In this document: in pieces, positions 55,271 to 64,000 of the stretch | Position numbering within the stretch: position 1 is the stretch's first letter | Layout of the letters: the number at the start of each line of letters is the position of its first letter | Assembly (NCBI RefSeq): GCF_001591825.1 | Contig: NZ_BCVQ01000007.1 | Coordinates: forward strand, 62,001-126,000 | DNA: 64,000 bases | Source: Rossellomorea vietnamensis NBRC 101237 | GTDB taxonomy: Bacteria > Bacillota > Bacilli > Bacillales > Bacillaceae_B | Direction of reading: 5' to 3' | Notes under the pieces: generated by a model | What the model was told of the DNA's origin: nothing | The model's database searches: none | The model's input: only the letters and a program-made list of their open reading frames with translations | Program-made: the position numbers and the translations under genes

Positions 55271-56200
55271 ATGAAAAAAGCATGGTTACTACTAATCAGT
55301 TTGTCACTCCTATTCCTGGGCGCCTGCTCCCTGCAGCCGCCGGAATGGGCGAAGCCAAATACAAGCTCTAACCCTGAAGACATCAAAATCGGACTATCCG
55401 TTTCAACACTGAATAACCCATTCTTCGTCTCCATGAAAAACGGAGTAGAAGACGAAGCGAAGAAACAAGGCATGGAAGTCGTCGTTGTTGATGCCCAGAA
55501 CGATGCTGCCAAGCAAATCAATGACGTAGAAGACCTCATCCAGCAAGGCGTCAACGTCTTACTCATCAACCCGACGGACTCAGCGGCCATCTCTACTGCC
55601 GTTCAATCTGCCAACAGCCTAGGCATTCCGGTTGTCACCCTTGACCGCTCAGCGGAAAAAGGAGACGTCGCCACACTCGTCAGCTCCGATAACGAAAAAG
55701 GCGGAGAAATGGCAGGAGAATACCTCGTCGAACAGCTTGGTGAAGGAGCAAAGGTGGCAGAACTCGAAGGTGTCCCTGGAGCATCCGCCACACGTGAGCG
55801 TGGAGCCGGGTTCCACAATATCGCGGATGAAAATTTAGATGTCGTGGCCAAACAGACGGCAAACTTCGATCGTACCGAAGGATTAAATACGATGGAGAAC
55901 CTGATCCAGGGGAATCCAGATATCAAAGCTGTATTCGCTCATAATGATGAAATGGCATTGGGAGCACTGCAGGCGATCCAGAGTTCTGGTCGTGACGTTC
56001 TAGTCGTTGGGTTTGATGGAAATGAAGATGCGATGACTAGTATCCTTAATGGTAATCTTTCTGCGACGGTTGCTCAGCAGCCTGAGAAGATTGGTTCGCT
56101 AGCCGTTCAGGCTGGGGCTGATGTGTTGTCAGGGAAGAAGGTAGACAAGAAGATTCCGGTTCCGTTGAAGTTGGTGACGGAGGAGAATGTGGAGAAATAG
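55271..56200 (+). CDS. rbsB: ribose ABC transporter substrate-binding lipoprotein
   Basis: 309 residues. Lipoprotein signal peptide with lipobox LGAC (MKKAWLLLISLSLLFLGAC), then the two-lobed ribose-binding fold (IGLSVSTLNNPFFVSMKNGV, LINPTDSAAISTAVQSANSL, VFAHNDEMALGALQAI, VVGFDGNEDA). Captures ribose outside the cell for RbsC. ATG 55271 follows GGAGGGA. Last gene of the operon, closed by a terminator. A diverged, decayed copy of codons from about 47 onward reappears at 62710-63508. Confidence 0.97.
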   Translation: MKKAWLLLISLSLLFLGACSLQPPEWAKPNTSSNPEDIKIGLSVSTLNNPFFVSMKNGVEDEAKKQGMEVVVVDAQNDAAKQINDVEDLIQQGVNVLLINPTDSAAISTAVQSANSLGIPVVTLDRSAEKGDVATLVSSDNEKGGEMAGEYLVEQLGEGAKVAELEGVPGASATRERGAGFHNIADENLDVVAKQTANFDRTEGLNTMENLIQGNPDIKAVFAHNDEMALGALQAIQSSGRDVLVVGFDGNEDAMTSILNGNLSATVAQQPEKIGSLAVQAGADVLSGKKVDKKIPVPLKLVTEENVEK

Positions 56201-56222
56201 ATAGAATGAATGAGATGGGGAG

Positions 56223-56257
56223 CCCCTTTCGTGTATTTATTGCGGAAGGGGTTTTTA
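56223..56257 (+). terminator. terminator of the rbs operon
   Basis: CCCCTTTCG (56223-56231) with CGGAAGGGG (56243-56251, one G-U), then TTTTT. Confidence 0.92.
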
Positions 56258-56910
56258 TTATTGTGGTAAAGGCAGGGGGGAATCTTTGCGGGATAAATGG
56301 TTCTATACTAAAAGTACTTAGAAATTAGTGATTTCTATTGAGAACGTCAACCTACGTACCTATAAAATCTAAATAGAGTGACACCATTCTAATGATCACG
56401 TCTATTCAGCGGCATTAACCTCATGAAGCTTAGAGAGTAGATGGCAACGACTCTATCGCTACTCGCGGTATAGTATTGAAAAGGAGAGCACCAAAATTAA
56501 TCAATTGCTTAGCGTTACTTGGTAAATTTTTCGAACAAACTGTGGTGAAGTTTAATAATTAAGCCCTTATCCCCTGATAGAAGAGTGTATGGAGAGAACC
56601 ATTTTTTTCTCCCCCTACCTCTCACTTAATATTTACTTTTTTTGACAGAGAAAATCAAAAGAAACCACTTTATTCTCCTGTATAAGAAAAAGCCTTAAAG
56701 TTTAACTTTTTAGAAATAATTACTAAATAGTAATGTAAAATATATTAATGTATCCATAAAAAGGATTATATTTAGTAAAATAGTATTGAGTATGAATAAC
56801 AAATGCAACCCAATAAAGGAGTGTTGATTATGTAATATTAATTCGAGTCCAAGTTAAGTAATATTTGCTACTAAACACATTAAAAAACTATAACAGGAAG
56901 CAGGATAACT
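56258..56910 (+). other. gene-free left flank of the McrBC-like island
   Basis: About 650 bases, AT-rich toward the right. No open frame with a ribosome binding site. It contains an isolated TTGACA near 56643 without a matching -10; a promoter for the following genes should lie here. The composition falls sharply from the GC-richer rbs operon, marking an island boundary. Confidence 0.5.
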
Positions 56911-58020
56911 ATGAAGGTTAAAGATATATGGAAATGGCTACTATCGAAATACGATAATGCTGTTTTGCTTGAAATTTACAAAAATAATAATCTTATTTGT
57001 AAGGGCTTTCGAACAAATACCATTCAAGATGTTAAGACAAACCGAAAACGTCTGATTACGAACCTATTAAGTAACGAAAATTATACCAAACTATTAGCTT
57101 GGTCACGAAATAACAGTCTGATTGAGGGAGATGAAAAACAATATAAAAATAAGGAAATAAACGAGTTGGTTGAACTTTCCAAAGAAAAGGGGGCGACTAC
57201 TGTCTTATTAAAACTAATCTCGGAAAATGAAGAGCAACTCGCAAAGCAGCTATTTGCTACTTTGCAAGATGAAACTAGTAGTTTATTAGAAATTCCAAAT
57301 CAATCTATTGAAATCAGTGGCAATAATGTTATTTCTAATGAGTCATATTTAAAGAAACAAGAGCAAAAGACGAAAGAAGAAGTATGTGCTAACAAAACAG
57401 AAGGGAAGAAGTTTCAAAGATTAGTTCAAAAGGTTGAGAATCTAACAAACGAGTTAAAGAAACGAGATGCTTTACATAAAGCAAAAGTTGAAGAGCTTGA
57501 AAAGAGTCAAAGCAACTCCCTTAGGAAATTACATGAGAAGAATCATCTTTACGGAAAACTATTAAAAGAAAGAGAAGCCATAAGTAATGAATACGAACAG
57601 GAAAAAGAACAATGGAAAGAAGAACGAGATAATTTCACAAGAGAAATTGAATTACTTGAAATTGAAGTAAAGAAATTAAAAGAAGATATAGAGCTTAAGA
57701 GTTACTTAATGGACGAGTCAGAAGAAGTGAAGATTCAGATACTTGTAATTGGAAGACCTGCATCACTTATACAGTTTAAAAGCGAAAAAGTTAAGTTTGA
57801 ATTTGTTGATGCTAATGAGGTACACGACTATGAGTTTTCCAATGAATATAATGCTTACTGGGTTTTGTTATATGAACTTTCCCAAAAAGACCAACTTTTA
57901 CTGAAGGTTAATGAGTCCTATGCAAATTTGGATGAAAATATAATTAAAATATGCAAAGACTTCATCGAAGTTAAAAGAGAAATTAATAAATACAATAAAC
58001 TAGAAGCGAGGGCTAATTAA
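56911..58020 (+). CDS. coiled-coil protein of an McrBC-like (CoCoNuT-like) system
   Basis: 369 residues. The N-terminal 120 residues are globular and basic, a long heptad-rich coiled coil spans about 145-275 (EKGQ-free, Lys/Glu-rich: KVENLTNELKKRDALHKAKV, ERDNFTREIELLEIEVKKLK), and the C-terminal 90 residues are globular (VKIQILVIGRPASLIQFKSE). I see no catalytic motif. Start ATG 56911, ribosome binding site AGGAAGCAGG. It ends 1 base before the AAA+ gene. A separate coiled-coil subunit next to McrB/McrC is the hallmark of coiled-coil nuclease tandem systems; the assignment is by context. Confidence 0.65.
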   Translation: MKVKDIWKWLLSKYDNAVLLEIYKNNNLICKGFRTNTIQDVKTNRKRLITNLLSNENYTKLLAWSRNNSLIEGDEKQYKNKEINELVELSKEKGATTVLLKLISENEEQLAKQLFATLQDETSSLLEIPNQSIEISGNNVISNESYLKKQEQKTKEEVCANKTEGKKFQRLVQKVENLTNELKKRDALHKAKVEELEKSQSNSLRKLHEKNHLYGKLLKEREAISNEYEQEKEQWKEERDNFTREIELLEIEVKKLKEDIELKSYLMDESEEVKIQILVIGRPASLIQFKSEKVKFEFVDANEVHDYEFSNEYNAYWVLLYELSQKDQLLLKVNESYANLDENIIKICKDFIEVKREINKYNKLEARAN

Positions 58021-58021
58021 C

Positions 58022-59980
58022 ATGTATGGAGCTAGAAAATGGGGTATTAGTTTTGCTGGCGTTTTAGCAAATGATGGAGAGGTCTCAACGGGACGAAACT
58101 CAATTATCATTAATAGAAACAATAATTTACAATTTTATATTAGAATAATCTCTACACCTCCAGAAAATTTCCCACGACAAGTTAAAGACGTATGTTGTTA
58201 CGCAGAAGATTTGGATAATTGGGGATTTTACGATAATACTTCACTACCTGATTACCAAAGAAGAGAAGAATTAGAGGAATTCTTAAATAGGTACGTTCTT
58301 TTCTTTCAAGTGGAATTAAGAAAGCCAAACGGGGTTTCAGAATTTCACATCGCAAAAAACATTCATATAGTAAAAAAGTCTGATTCCTTTCGTACGGATA
58401 CAATTCTTGAGCCTATTCCAATTTTCTCAGAAGAGACAACAGAACGTACACAAGAGGTTTTTGAGCAACAATTGCAAAAAAATAAATATGTAGGAGATAA
58501 CAAACAAGTATCTAATAGTGATGATGATACGCCTTCTATGATTCTATGGAAACATCGCCCAGAACAACATGAGTATACACTTTATGGAGAGTTTTCAAAA
58601 CATGAATATGCTAATGGTGGTTTTAGATTTAATTCATACTTAAATGACATAAAAAGTATGAATTTACAAATGGATTTTGTTTTAGAAAGTTATCTTCACG
58701 ATCAAGTCCTTTTTATGGATTCTAAACATTGCGAGGAGTTACAGAAAATGTTAAAAGGATATGGAGAACCAATAGGTAATAGTACCTTCGAAACGTTAGT
58801 TGGAGAAGAAGAACAAGAGGCAAGTAATATAAAAAATGAGGAAAATGATAGTGACTACAAAGAAGCGGAATTTATGGAATTATTTATAAACGAATGCAAA
58901 CGTTGGGGTCTCTATTATGATGATAAAGATTTATACAATTTTCATACAGCAATGAAAACTGGAGGTCTTGTAGTCTTAGCCGGTATGAGTGGAACAGGAA
59001 AATCAAAATTGGTTCAATGTTATGCTCATGCTTTAAAATTAAGTAAAGACCAATTGTTGTTCATCCCTGTAAGACCTTTTTGGCAAGATGATGCGGATGT
59101 AATTGGATATTTAGATACATTACATAACGTGTATCGACCTGGAGATTCAGGATTATTAAATCTATTAACTCGTGCTAATGATTATTCTGACGACTTGCAT
59201 ATTGTCTGTTTTGATGAGATGAATCTTGCGCGAGTAGAACATTACTTTTCTCAATTTTTATCTGTACTAGAGTTGGAGGAAAATAAGCGGATCCTGCACT
59301 TATACAATGATGAATATAGTTCACGTATTTATAATCAGAATCTGTTCCCTTCGACATTAAGGATTGGTAGTAATGTTATTTTTGTAGGTACAGTGAACTT
59401 AGATGAATCAACATATCACTTCTCTGACAAAGTTTTAGATAGAGCAAATGTAATTAGCTTAGATATTAAACCATACTCTGATGTTTTAACAATGGAGGAA
59501 GAACGCATCAGGGAGTTACCTAAACCAGCTAATGTTACTCCACGGGAAAACCCCTTCACTTTTGATATGTATAAGTCATTTAAAAGGATTGAACGTGAAA
59601 TTTTGTTGAATCCTGAAGAGTCTAAGCTTTTATGGGAATTGCATAAAGAATTCCAAAATTGCAGTCGTAATCTAGGAATTGGTTGGCGCATAATACGTCA
59701 GGTAAGTAATTTTCTAAACAATCTTCCTAGCGTTGCACCATTAAGCCGCGAAGAAGCCTTTGATATTCAGGTAGTCCAAAGAGTTTTAACAAAGATTCGA
59801 GGTTCTGAAGAACAATTTTTAGAGTTACTAGGACACTATAATCCAGATACAAAGCAAGTGGAACAAAGTAAATTCTTAGATTTATTGACTTCAATGCCAA
59901 ATACCTATGAATTTAATCGGACAAAAGATTTGATAAAGGAAAAATCTAGGGAGTTACGAATTTATGGACATACCGTTTAA
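58022..59980 (+). CDS. McrB-like AAA+ NTPase
   Basis: 652 residues. The N-terminal 300 residues are beta-rich and unrecognised, followed by an acidic linker and an AAA+ domain of the McrB clade: Walker A GMSGTGKS (321-328), Walker B IVCFDEMNLARVEHYF (Asp398-Glu399), and the McrB-specific sensor N459-L-D461 in GTVNLDESTYHFSDKVLDRA, which suggests GTP rather than ATP. It translocates or remodels nucleic acid to activate the McrC partner. The start is ATG 58022, directly after the previous stop; the coupling is tight. Its end overlaps the nuclease gene by 17 bases. Confidence 0.85.
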   Translation: MYGARKWGISFAGVLANDGEVSTGRNSIIINRNNNLQFYIRIISTPPENFPRQVKDVCCYAEDLDNWGFYDNTSLPDYQRREELEEFLNRYVLFFQVELRKPNGVSEFHIAKNIHIVKKSDSFRTDTILEPIPIFSEETTERTQEVFEQQLQKNKYVGDNKQVSNSDDDTPSMILWKHRPEQHEYTLYGEFSKHEYANGGFRFNSYLNDIKSMNLQMDFVLESYLHDQVLFMDSKHCEELQKMLKGYGEPIGNSTFETLVGEEEQEASNIKNEENDSDYKEAEFMELFINECKRWGLYYDDKDLYNFHTAMKTGGLVVLAGMSGTGKSKLVQCYAHALKLSKDQLLFIPVRPFWQDDADVIGYLDTLHNVYRPGDSGLLNLLTRANDYSDDLHIVCFDEMNLARVEHYFSQFLSVLELEENKRILHLYNDEYSSRIYNQNLFPSTLRIGSNVIFVGTVNLDESTYHFSDKVLDRANVISLDIKPYSDVLTMEEERIRELPKPANVTPRENPFTFDMYKSFKRIEREILLNPEESKLLWELHKEFQNCSRNLGIGWRIIRQVSNFLNNLPSVAPLSREEAFDIQVVQRVLTKIRGSEEQFLELLGHYNPDTKQVEQSKFLDLLTSMPNTYEFNRTKDLIKEKSRELRIYGHTV

Positions 59981-61787
59981 AATTACCTTTAGTCAACCCG
60001 AGTATCAAAGAGAAGATAACGATATAGTTCTCTCTGATTTTGTTTCAGATATTATGGATTTATATAAAATGCTAGATAATAAAGTACCTGAGTTAAAGGA
60101 AAATAAACGCTTAATCTTAAAATTTACTTGCGAGGATGAAAATGCTCGATTGTATATGGATGGATTAGACACCATTCCTATGCGTTATTTGGAAGTAGGT
60201 GAGGATGATGTGGCTTATTTACCTCCCTCGCCTATACCGGTTGTTTTGTATGATAATCAAAAAAATACCTCAAATACAGATAGTTTTTATCCTTTAATAC
60301 CTGGATATTATCGTATAAAAGTAGTAGTGAAAGGGTTAACTTATTATTCCTGGCTAAAAATAAAGCCTAAACAGATAACTGAGGAGCAATGGGTTTCAAT
60401 GCGTAATGATATTGAAGAATCATTGCATGGTCTTGCTCAGGATTTGATTCGGAAAAACGCTAGTATTGGTATGGATAGCTCAGTTCCAATACCTATTCAT
60501 ATTCTGCGGAAGTTATATGTAATAAAGAAGGATTTTACTAAATGGATTACAGCAATAAAAGAAATTCAAGCTGACCCACGAATGAGAATTAAAAAAGAAT
60601 ATAAGTTAGTTTTAGAAGGAAAAGCAAGAGGGATTGACGCTACTAGTATTTATTATCGGTCTAGGCACCCAGAGAGCAGAGATTATATTTATTCTCCTTC
60701 AAACATCAGGAATTATGATTTGTTAGAGAACCAATGGATAAAAAAAATTGGAAGATTTATTGTTCGGGAAATGAATAACCTCCTTGATTATTTGGAAAAG
60801 CACAAACAAATGGTTCAAGGGGAAATAAAAAAAGAATATCGATATCACGAAACCGATCATATACAAATTCGTTTAAAACTTAAAGTTCTAGAAGAACTTA
60901 GTGATTATGAATTATTTGTGCGTCGGGTAAGAAGTGAATGCATGCTTTTATTAAGTAACGAATGGATAACAGAAGTTGAAGAGCCGCAAAGTCTGCTTCT
61001 TCCTCACTCTATGCACTTGGATCAGAGATATAAGAAAATTTTTACTCTATATCGCAATTTAAAGAATGAAGAATTATCCATATCACTAGACAACAACTAT
61101 GATTATTACTGGAAACGAACAGATTTATTGTATGAAATCTGGGGATTTTTACAACTTGTAACCGGGTTACAGGATGAGTCTGTTGGGTTCGAAGTAATAA
61201 AAGGTTGGATTTTCGATATTAGCCCTAATTCTAAATCTATTCAAATACCATTCTTAGAACAAGGAACTACCGTAGAGTTTAAAAGAGGTAATTTAAAATT
61301 GAGTCTTGTGTATGATGAATCATTACCATTTAAAAAAGAGGATACAATATTAAGTAAGCCAATTTATGCAAATTATAGTCATAATCGTCCAGATGTTCGT
61401 ATGGACTTGTATACTGAAGACGAATATATTGGCACTATCATGGTGGATTTTAAATATCGTCCTTTAAGGTTTATATGGGACAGCAGCAGGTTAATTGGAA
61501 GTAGGCAAACTGATACTATGAGGCAACTTATTGCCTATAGAAGTAATATGGAATCTTCGTTCCTTTATAAAAAAAAATATCCAGGTCAGTGGCATCGATA
61601 TAGACCGGTACACGAAGTTTGGGCATTGTATCCAAAACACGAAGAAAATATAGCACCAAAAAATCCTATGGAAAATTACCGAATACGCTTAATAGAACTT
61701 ACTCCTTTAGAACAAAAAAAAGATTTTCACAAAGGAATTGCAGAAGCTATCCAAAAAATAGTTCATGCATATGAAGGAACAAATTAG
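59964..61787 (+). CDS. McrC-like DUF2357/PD-(D/E)xK nuclease
   Basis: 607 residues. An N-terminal DUF2357-type domain (beta-rich, PVVLYDNQKN region), a helical middle (LLDYLEKHKQM, RRVRSECMLLLSNEW) and a C-terminal restriction-endonuclease-like domain with RPDVRMDLYTEDEYIGTI then MVDFKYRPLRF, where Asp495 and Lys497 make the DxK metal/catalytic pair. It should be the effector nuclease activated by the McrB-like NTPase. Overlaps the NTPase gene by 17 bases, so coupled. Intact. Target (modified DNA or RNA) unknown. Confidence 0.85.
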   Translation: MDIPFKITFSQPEYQREDNDIVLSDFVSDIMDLYKMLDNKVPELKENKRLILKFTCEDENARLYMDGLDTIPMRYLEVGEDDVAYLPPSPIPVVLYDNQKNTSNTDSFYPLIPGYYRIKVVVKGLTYYSWLKIKPKQITEEQWVSMRNDIEESLHGLAQDLIRKNASIGMDSSVPIPIHILRKLYVIKKDFTKWITAIKEIQADPRMRIKKEYKLVLEGKARGIDATSIYYRSRHPESRDYIYSPSNIRNYDLLENQWIKKIGRFIVREMNNLLDYLEKHKQMVQGEIKKEYRYHETDHIQIRLKLKVLEELSDYELFVRRVRSECMLLLSNEWITEVEEPQSLLLPHSMHLDQRYKKIFTLYRNLKNEELSISLDNNYDYYWKRTDLLYEIWGFLQLVTGLQDESVGFEVIKGWIFDISPNSKSIQIPFLEQGTTVEFKRGNLKLSLVYDESLPFKKEDTILSKPIYANYSHNRPDVRMDLYTEDEYIGTIMVDFKYRPLRFIWDSSRLIGSRQTDTMRQLIAYRSNMESSFLYKKKYPGQWHRYRPVHEVWALYPKHEENIAPKNPMENYRIRLIELTPLEQKKDFHKGIAEAIQKIVHAYEGTN

Positions 61788-61890
61788 CATTATTTATTAA
61801 AAAACAAAAGAAGCTTGGACAAAACCATGTAAATAGATGTGGTTCTAAAAACAATTTGTTTATATAGGCCAATTATATAAGGAGATTTCA

Positions 61891-62143
61891 ATGACAAATA
61901 ATATTGAAGTTTATTTTTCTAGACCTGGAAAAAGTTCTGAATTAAGAGACAGATTATTACTAGACTTAAAGGATGCTAAACAAAGAATAAATATTACAAT
62001 GGCTTTTAATGGCTAGTGCTTTGCAGCAAAATGAGGAAAATATCATTGAGTACGGGGAAAATAGAATGCAATCAAGTAATTGGTTTAATACTATTTGAAC
62101 TCGATGTAGAGGCTTAGCTGATTTATTAAAGTCAAAAAAATAA
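61891..62143 (+). pseudogene. degenerate gene, possibly phospholipase-D-like
   Basis: ATG 61891 behind ATAAGGAG opens with NNIEVYFSRPGKSSELRDRL and LLDLKDAKQRINITMAF, similar to the start of PLD-like nuclease domains that accompany defence genes, but stops after 41 residues. Beyond the stop, shifted frames continue (ASALQQNEENIIEYGENRM; CRGLADLLKSKK). It has at least one frameshift and one in-frame TGA, and no HKD motif remains. Likely a third, dead component of the island. Confidence 0.5.
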
Positions 62144-62371
62144 TTTCTACACTTTAAGGAGTTAGCCACAATTACAATAAATTTTTAATAACTCGTAAAA
62201 GCTTTAACATTTATTGGAAAATATTCTATTATATTTATAGAACATTTAACATATAGAGTACCTATGGGCACACGAGGATTTAATTTATAACAGATTCTTT
62301 AGATGCACCTGTTACCAGAGGTATAGGAAGTGGCTATACTTCTTAAAAATTAAAAGTTGGAGGGAATAAAA

Positions 62372-62713
62372 ATGAAGATAGGTTCTTTAGAAGAAATTCA
62401 TAAGAGAAATAATGAGATAAAACTTGTGACTGAAGCGCTGTTTGAAGCAAAGGTCAAGGATGATGAAATTCTTCGTGTAATGATGAAGGTGTGTGATATT
62501 GAACGAGAGAGAGCAATGACTGCCCTTCAAAACGAGAAGTTTATGCTGTCTCCTCGGCGAAACTTGTATCAATACTTAATTTTGGAAAAGGGCTTTAATG
62601 CCCATGATGCGGATGTGTTTGTTCATAAATACGCGAAGCCTGCACTAGCAAGTAATATAGAATTAAGCAAATTATCCTCAGCTAAATTGTTTGACGCTAT
62701 TAATAAGGCCTGA
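62372..62713 (+). CDS. 113-residue protein of unknown function at the island's right edge
   Basis: ATG 62372 is 7 bases after GGAGGG; TTG 62357 is before that site. Mostly helical: IGSLEEIHKRNNEIKLVTEA, LRVMMKVCDIERERAMTAL, LYQYLILEKGFNAHDADVF and KLSSAKLFDAINKA. I do not recognise it. Its stop codon TGA (62711-62713) is supplied by the first bases of the rbsB duplicate, so the original C-terminus may be lost. In line with the island genes on the same strand. Confidence 0.6.
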   Translation: MKIGSLEEIHKRNNEIKLVTEALFEAKVKDDEILRVMMKVCDIERERAMTALQNEKFMLSPRRNLYQYLILEKGFNAHDADVFVHKYAKPALASNIELSKLSSAKLFDAINKA

Positions 62714-63508
62714 ATAACCCATTCTTCGTCTCCATGAAAAATGGAGTAGTAGACGAAGCGAAAAAACAAGGCATGGAAGTCGTCGTCGTCGATGCCCAGA
62801 ACGACGACGCCAAGCAAATCAATGACGTAGAAGACCTCATCCAACAGGGCGTCAACGTCTTACTCATCAACCCGACGGACTCAGCGGCCATCTCCACCGC
62901 CGTCCAGTCCGCCAACAGCCTAGGTATTCCCGTCGTCACCCTTGACCGCTCAGCGGAAAAAGGAGACGTCGCGACACTCGTCAGCTCGGATAATGAAAAG
63001 GGCGGCGAAATGGCCGGTGAATATCTAGTGAAACAGCTTGGTGAAGGAGCATAGGTTGCAGAGCTGGAAGGTGTCCCTGGAGCATCCGCCACCGTGAGCG
63101 GGGAGCCGGGTTCCACAACATCGCGGATGAAAAGCTTGATGTCGTGGCCAAGCAGACTGCAAACTTTGATCGTACCGAAGGATTGAATACAATGGAGAAC
63201 CTGATTCAGGGAAATCCAGATATCAAAACCGTGTTCGCTCATAACGACGAAATGGCATTGGGAGCACACTGCAGGCGATCCAGAGTTCGGGGCGTGATGT
63301 ATTAGTCGTTGGATTTGATGGAAATGAAGATGCGATGACTAGCATTTGTAATGGTAACCTGTCTGCAACTGTTGCTCAGCAGCCTGAGAAGATTGGTCAG
63401 TTGGCCGTTCAGGCTGGGGCTGATGTGTTGCAGGGTAAGAAAGTGAAGAAGAAGATTCCGGTGCCGTTGAAGTTGGTGACGGAGGAGAATGTTGAGAATA
63501 AGAGATAA
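62710..63508 (+). pseudogene. rbsB: 5'-truncated, decayed second copy of rbsB
   Basis: Matches rbsB from 55409 (CTGAATAACCCATTC) to its stop, roughly 90 percent identical by eye. It carries a nonsense change at 63052 (AAG to TAG), small deletions (GCCACCGTGAGC for GCCACACGTGAGCG), an insertion near 63267 and other shifts. No start, no signal peptide. It ends TAA 63506, followed by its own terminator. The mismatches are spread evenly, so this is a diverged homologue or an old duplicate, not a recent tandem copy. Confidence 0.9.
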
Positions 63509-63517
63509 ATATTTTAG

Positions 63518-63553
63518 AAAAACCCCTTCAGGGCCTTGAAGGGGTTTTCTTTT
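63518..63553 (+). terminator. terminator after the rbsB copy
   Basis: AAAAACCCCTTCA (63518-63530) with TGAAGGGGTTTTC (63537-63549) and TTTT. It differs from the terminator of the intact rbsB. Confidence 0.9.
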
Positions 63554-63660
63554 GTCATAATGAGAGAAAGGTGAAAACTCTCCCTCAATATACGATTTTC
63601 CAATATTATTAGTTTTAAGTCTCCACACTATTAATGCTTATGATATTAGCTATTCACAAC

Positions 63661-64000
63661 TTATAACAGACCATACTTTTTCCCAAGCGCTGCTTTAAGG
63701 TCAGTAAAGCTCCTACAGTTGTTTTCTAATACAATTTCCCAAACAAGCTGAGAGTTCTTTAAACCGATTCTAGGCAAATAGTTAGTCCACAGCTCCATTT
63801 GTTCTTTTTGAGTTAGTCCAATCTTTTCTCTTAAAAGCTGTTTTAATTCTTCGTAAGACATAGCCCTATTGATACTTTCAGCTTTTCTTTGGTCAATAAG
63901 TTTTTTTAATCTTAGTTCTTGTTCCTGTAATTCAACTTTACGCATCTCTTCTTCTTGTGCTAATTTGAGCTTTTTCATTTCATCCTCAAGTTTCTGGCGC
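63661..64000 (-). CDS. coiled-coil protein, 5' end beyond the window
   Basis: The leftward frame is open to the window edge, so the start is outside; ATG 63978 is internal or an alternative start. The visible N-terminal part is a Lys/Glu-rich coiled coil (EEEMRKVELQEQELRLKKLI). The C-terminal 70 residues form a helical domain (SYEELKQLLREKIGLTQKEQ, LVWEIVLENNCRSFTDLKAA). I do not recognise the family. Stop TAA 63661. Confidence 0.55.
   Translation of the reverse strand, partial: RQKLEDEMKKLKLAQEEEMRKVELQEQELRLKKLIDQRKAESINRAMSYEELKQLLREKIGLTQKEQMELWTNYLPRIGLKNSQLVWEIVLENNCRSFTDLKAALGKKYGLL

Noticed and set aside
62700-63269. Long minus-strand open frame across the rbsB copy
   Set aside because: An equivalent antisense frame exists opposite the intact rbsB (55183-55590, 55603-55926), so it is a codon-composition shadow, not a gene.

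Overview
The window looks like the chromosome of a low-GC Bacillaceae bacterium. Strong AGGAGG-type ribosome binding sites, TTG/GTG starts, sigma-A promoters, a CcpA cre box, a THI-element thiC, a YsdC-type M42 peptidase and a Bacillus-type rbsRKDACB operon all point that way. No rRNA, tRNA, CRISPR array or phage structural gene was seen. The window is mostly accessory or genome-decay terrain: many short genes, four transposon families (IS4, IS110, an IS3 remnant, Tn554-like remnants), several dispersed intergenic repeats and an unusual number of genes broken by one base or one stop codon.

Layout. 0-4.8 kb: M42 aminopeptidase, a broken small gene, TPP riboswitch plus thiC. 4.9-9.4 kb: an IetAS-like anti-phage cassette (AAA+ ATPase plus subtilisin-like protease, the latter with two frameshifts), followed by a three-helix membrane protein and a 39-residue Pro-rich peptide, closed by a terminator. 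9.4-9.9 kb: IS3 OrfA remnant. 9.9-16.5 kb: a PAS/AAA+/Fis enhancer-binding protein, then a textbook sigma-54 promoter driving two M24 Xaa-Pro-type peptidases, an EutH-like transporter, a frameshifted proline dehydrogenase and an HD-domain stub; together a predicted proline-peptide uptake and catabolism operon. 16.5-18.4 kb: IS4-family element next to a UvrD-helicase tail. 18.4-20.3 kb: small genes including a frameshifted secreted protein with a bacteriocin-like hydrophobic C-terminus. 20.3-28.3 kb: VOC proteins, two AraC regulators, a stop-interrupted EamA exporter, an AlkD-like protein, an erythromycin esterase homologue and Tn554-like remnants. 28.9-31.6 kb: ECF sigma factor with a DUF4179 anti-sigma-like partner. 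32-38 kb: divergent EamA/MocR pair, small membrane proteins, a GNAT acetyltransferase, a tyrosine recombinase and a HEPN-motif protein. 38.3-39.9 kb: IS110 element with a predicted bridge RNA. 40-50 kb: lipoproteins, SDR, AraC, racemase, GNAT, WYL, DJ-1/PfpI, glycerophosphodiesterase and nucleotidyltransferase genes. 50.4-56.3 kb: the GC-richer ribose operon with a cre box and a perfect RbsR-type operator. 56.9-62.7 kb: an McrBC-like restriction cassette with a separate coiled-coil subunit (CoCoNuT-like), a degenerate PLD-like gene and an unknown 113-residue gene. This island is bracketed by the intact rbsB on its left and a decayed, 5'-truncated second copy of rbsB (62.7-63.5 kb) on its right.

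The strongest candidates for new biology are the McrBC-like island between two rbsB copies, the four-gene IetAS-like cassette, and the sigma-54-controlled proline-peptide operon. Many genes here carry a single-base deletion or a nonsense codon; either this region is decaying or the assembly contains indel errors, and that must be settled before calling those genes dead.
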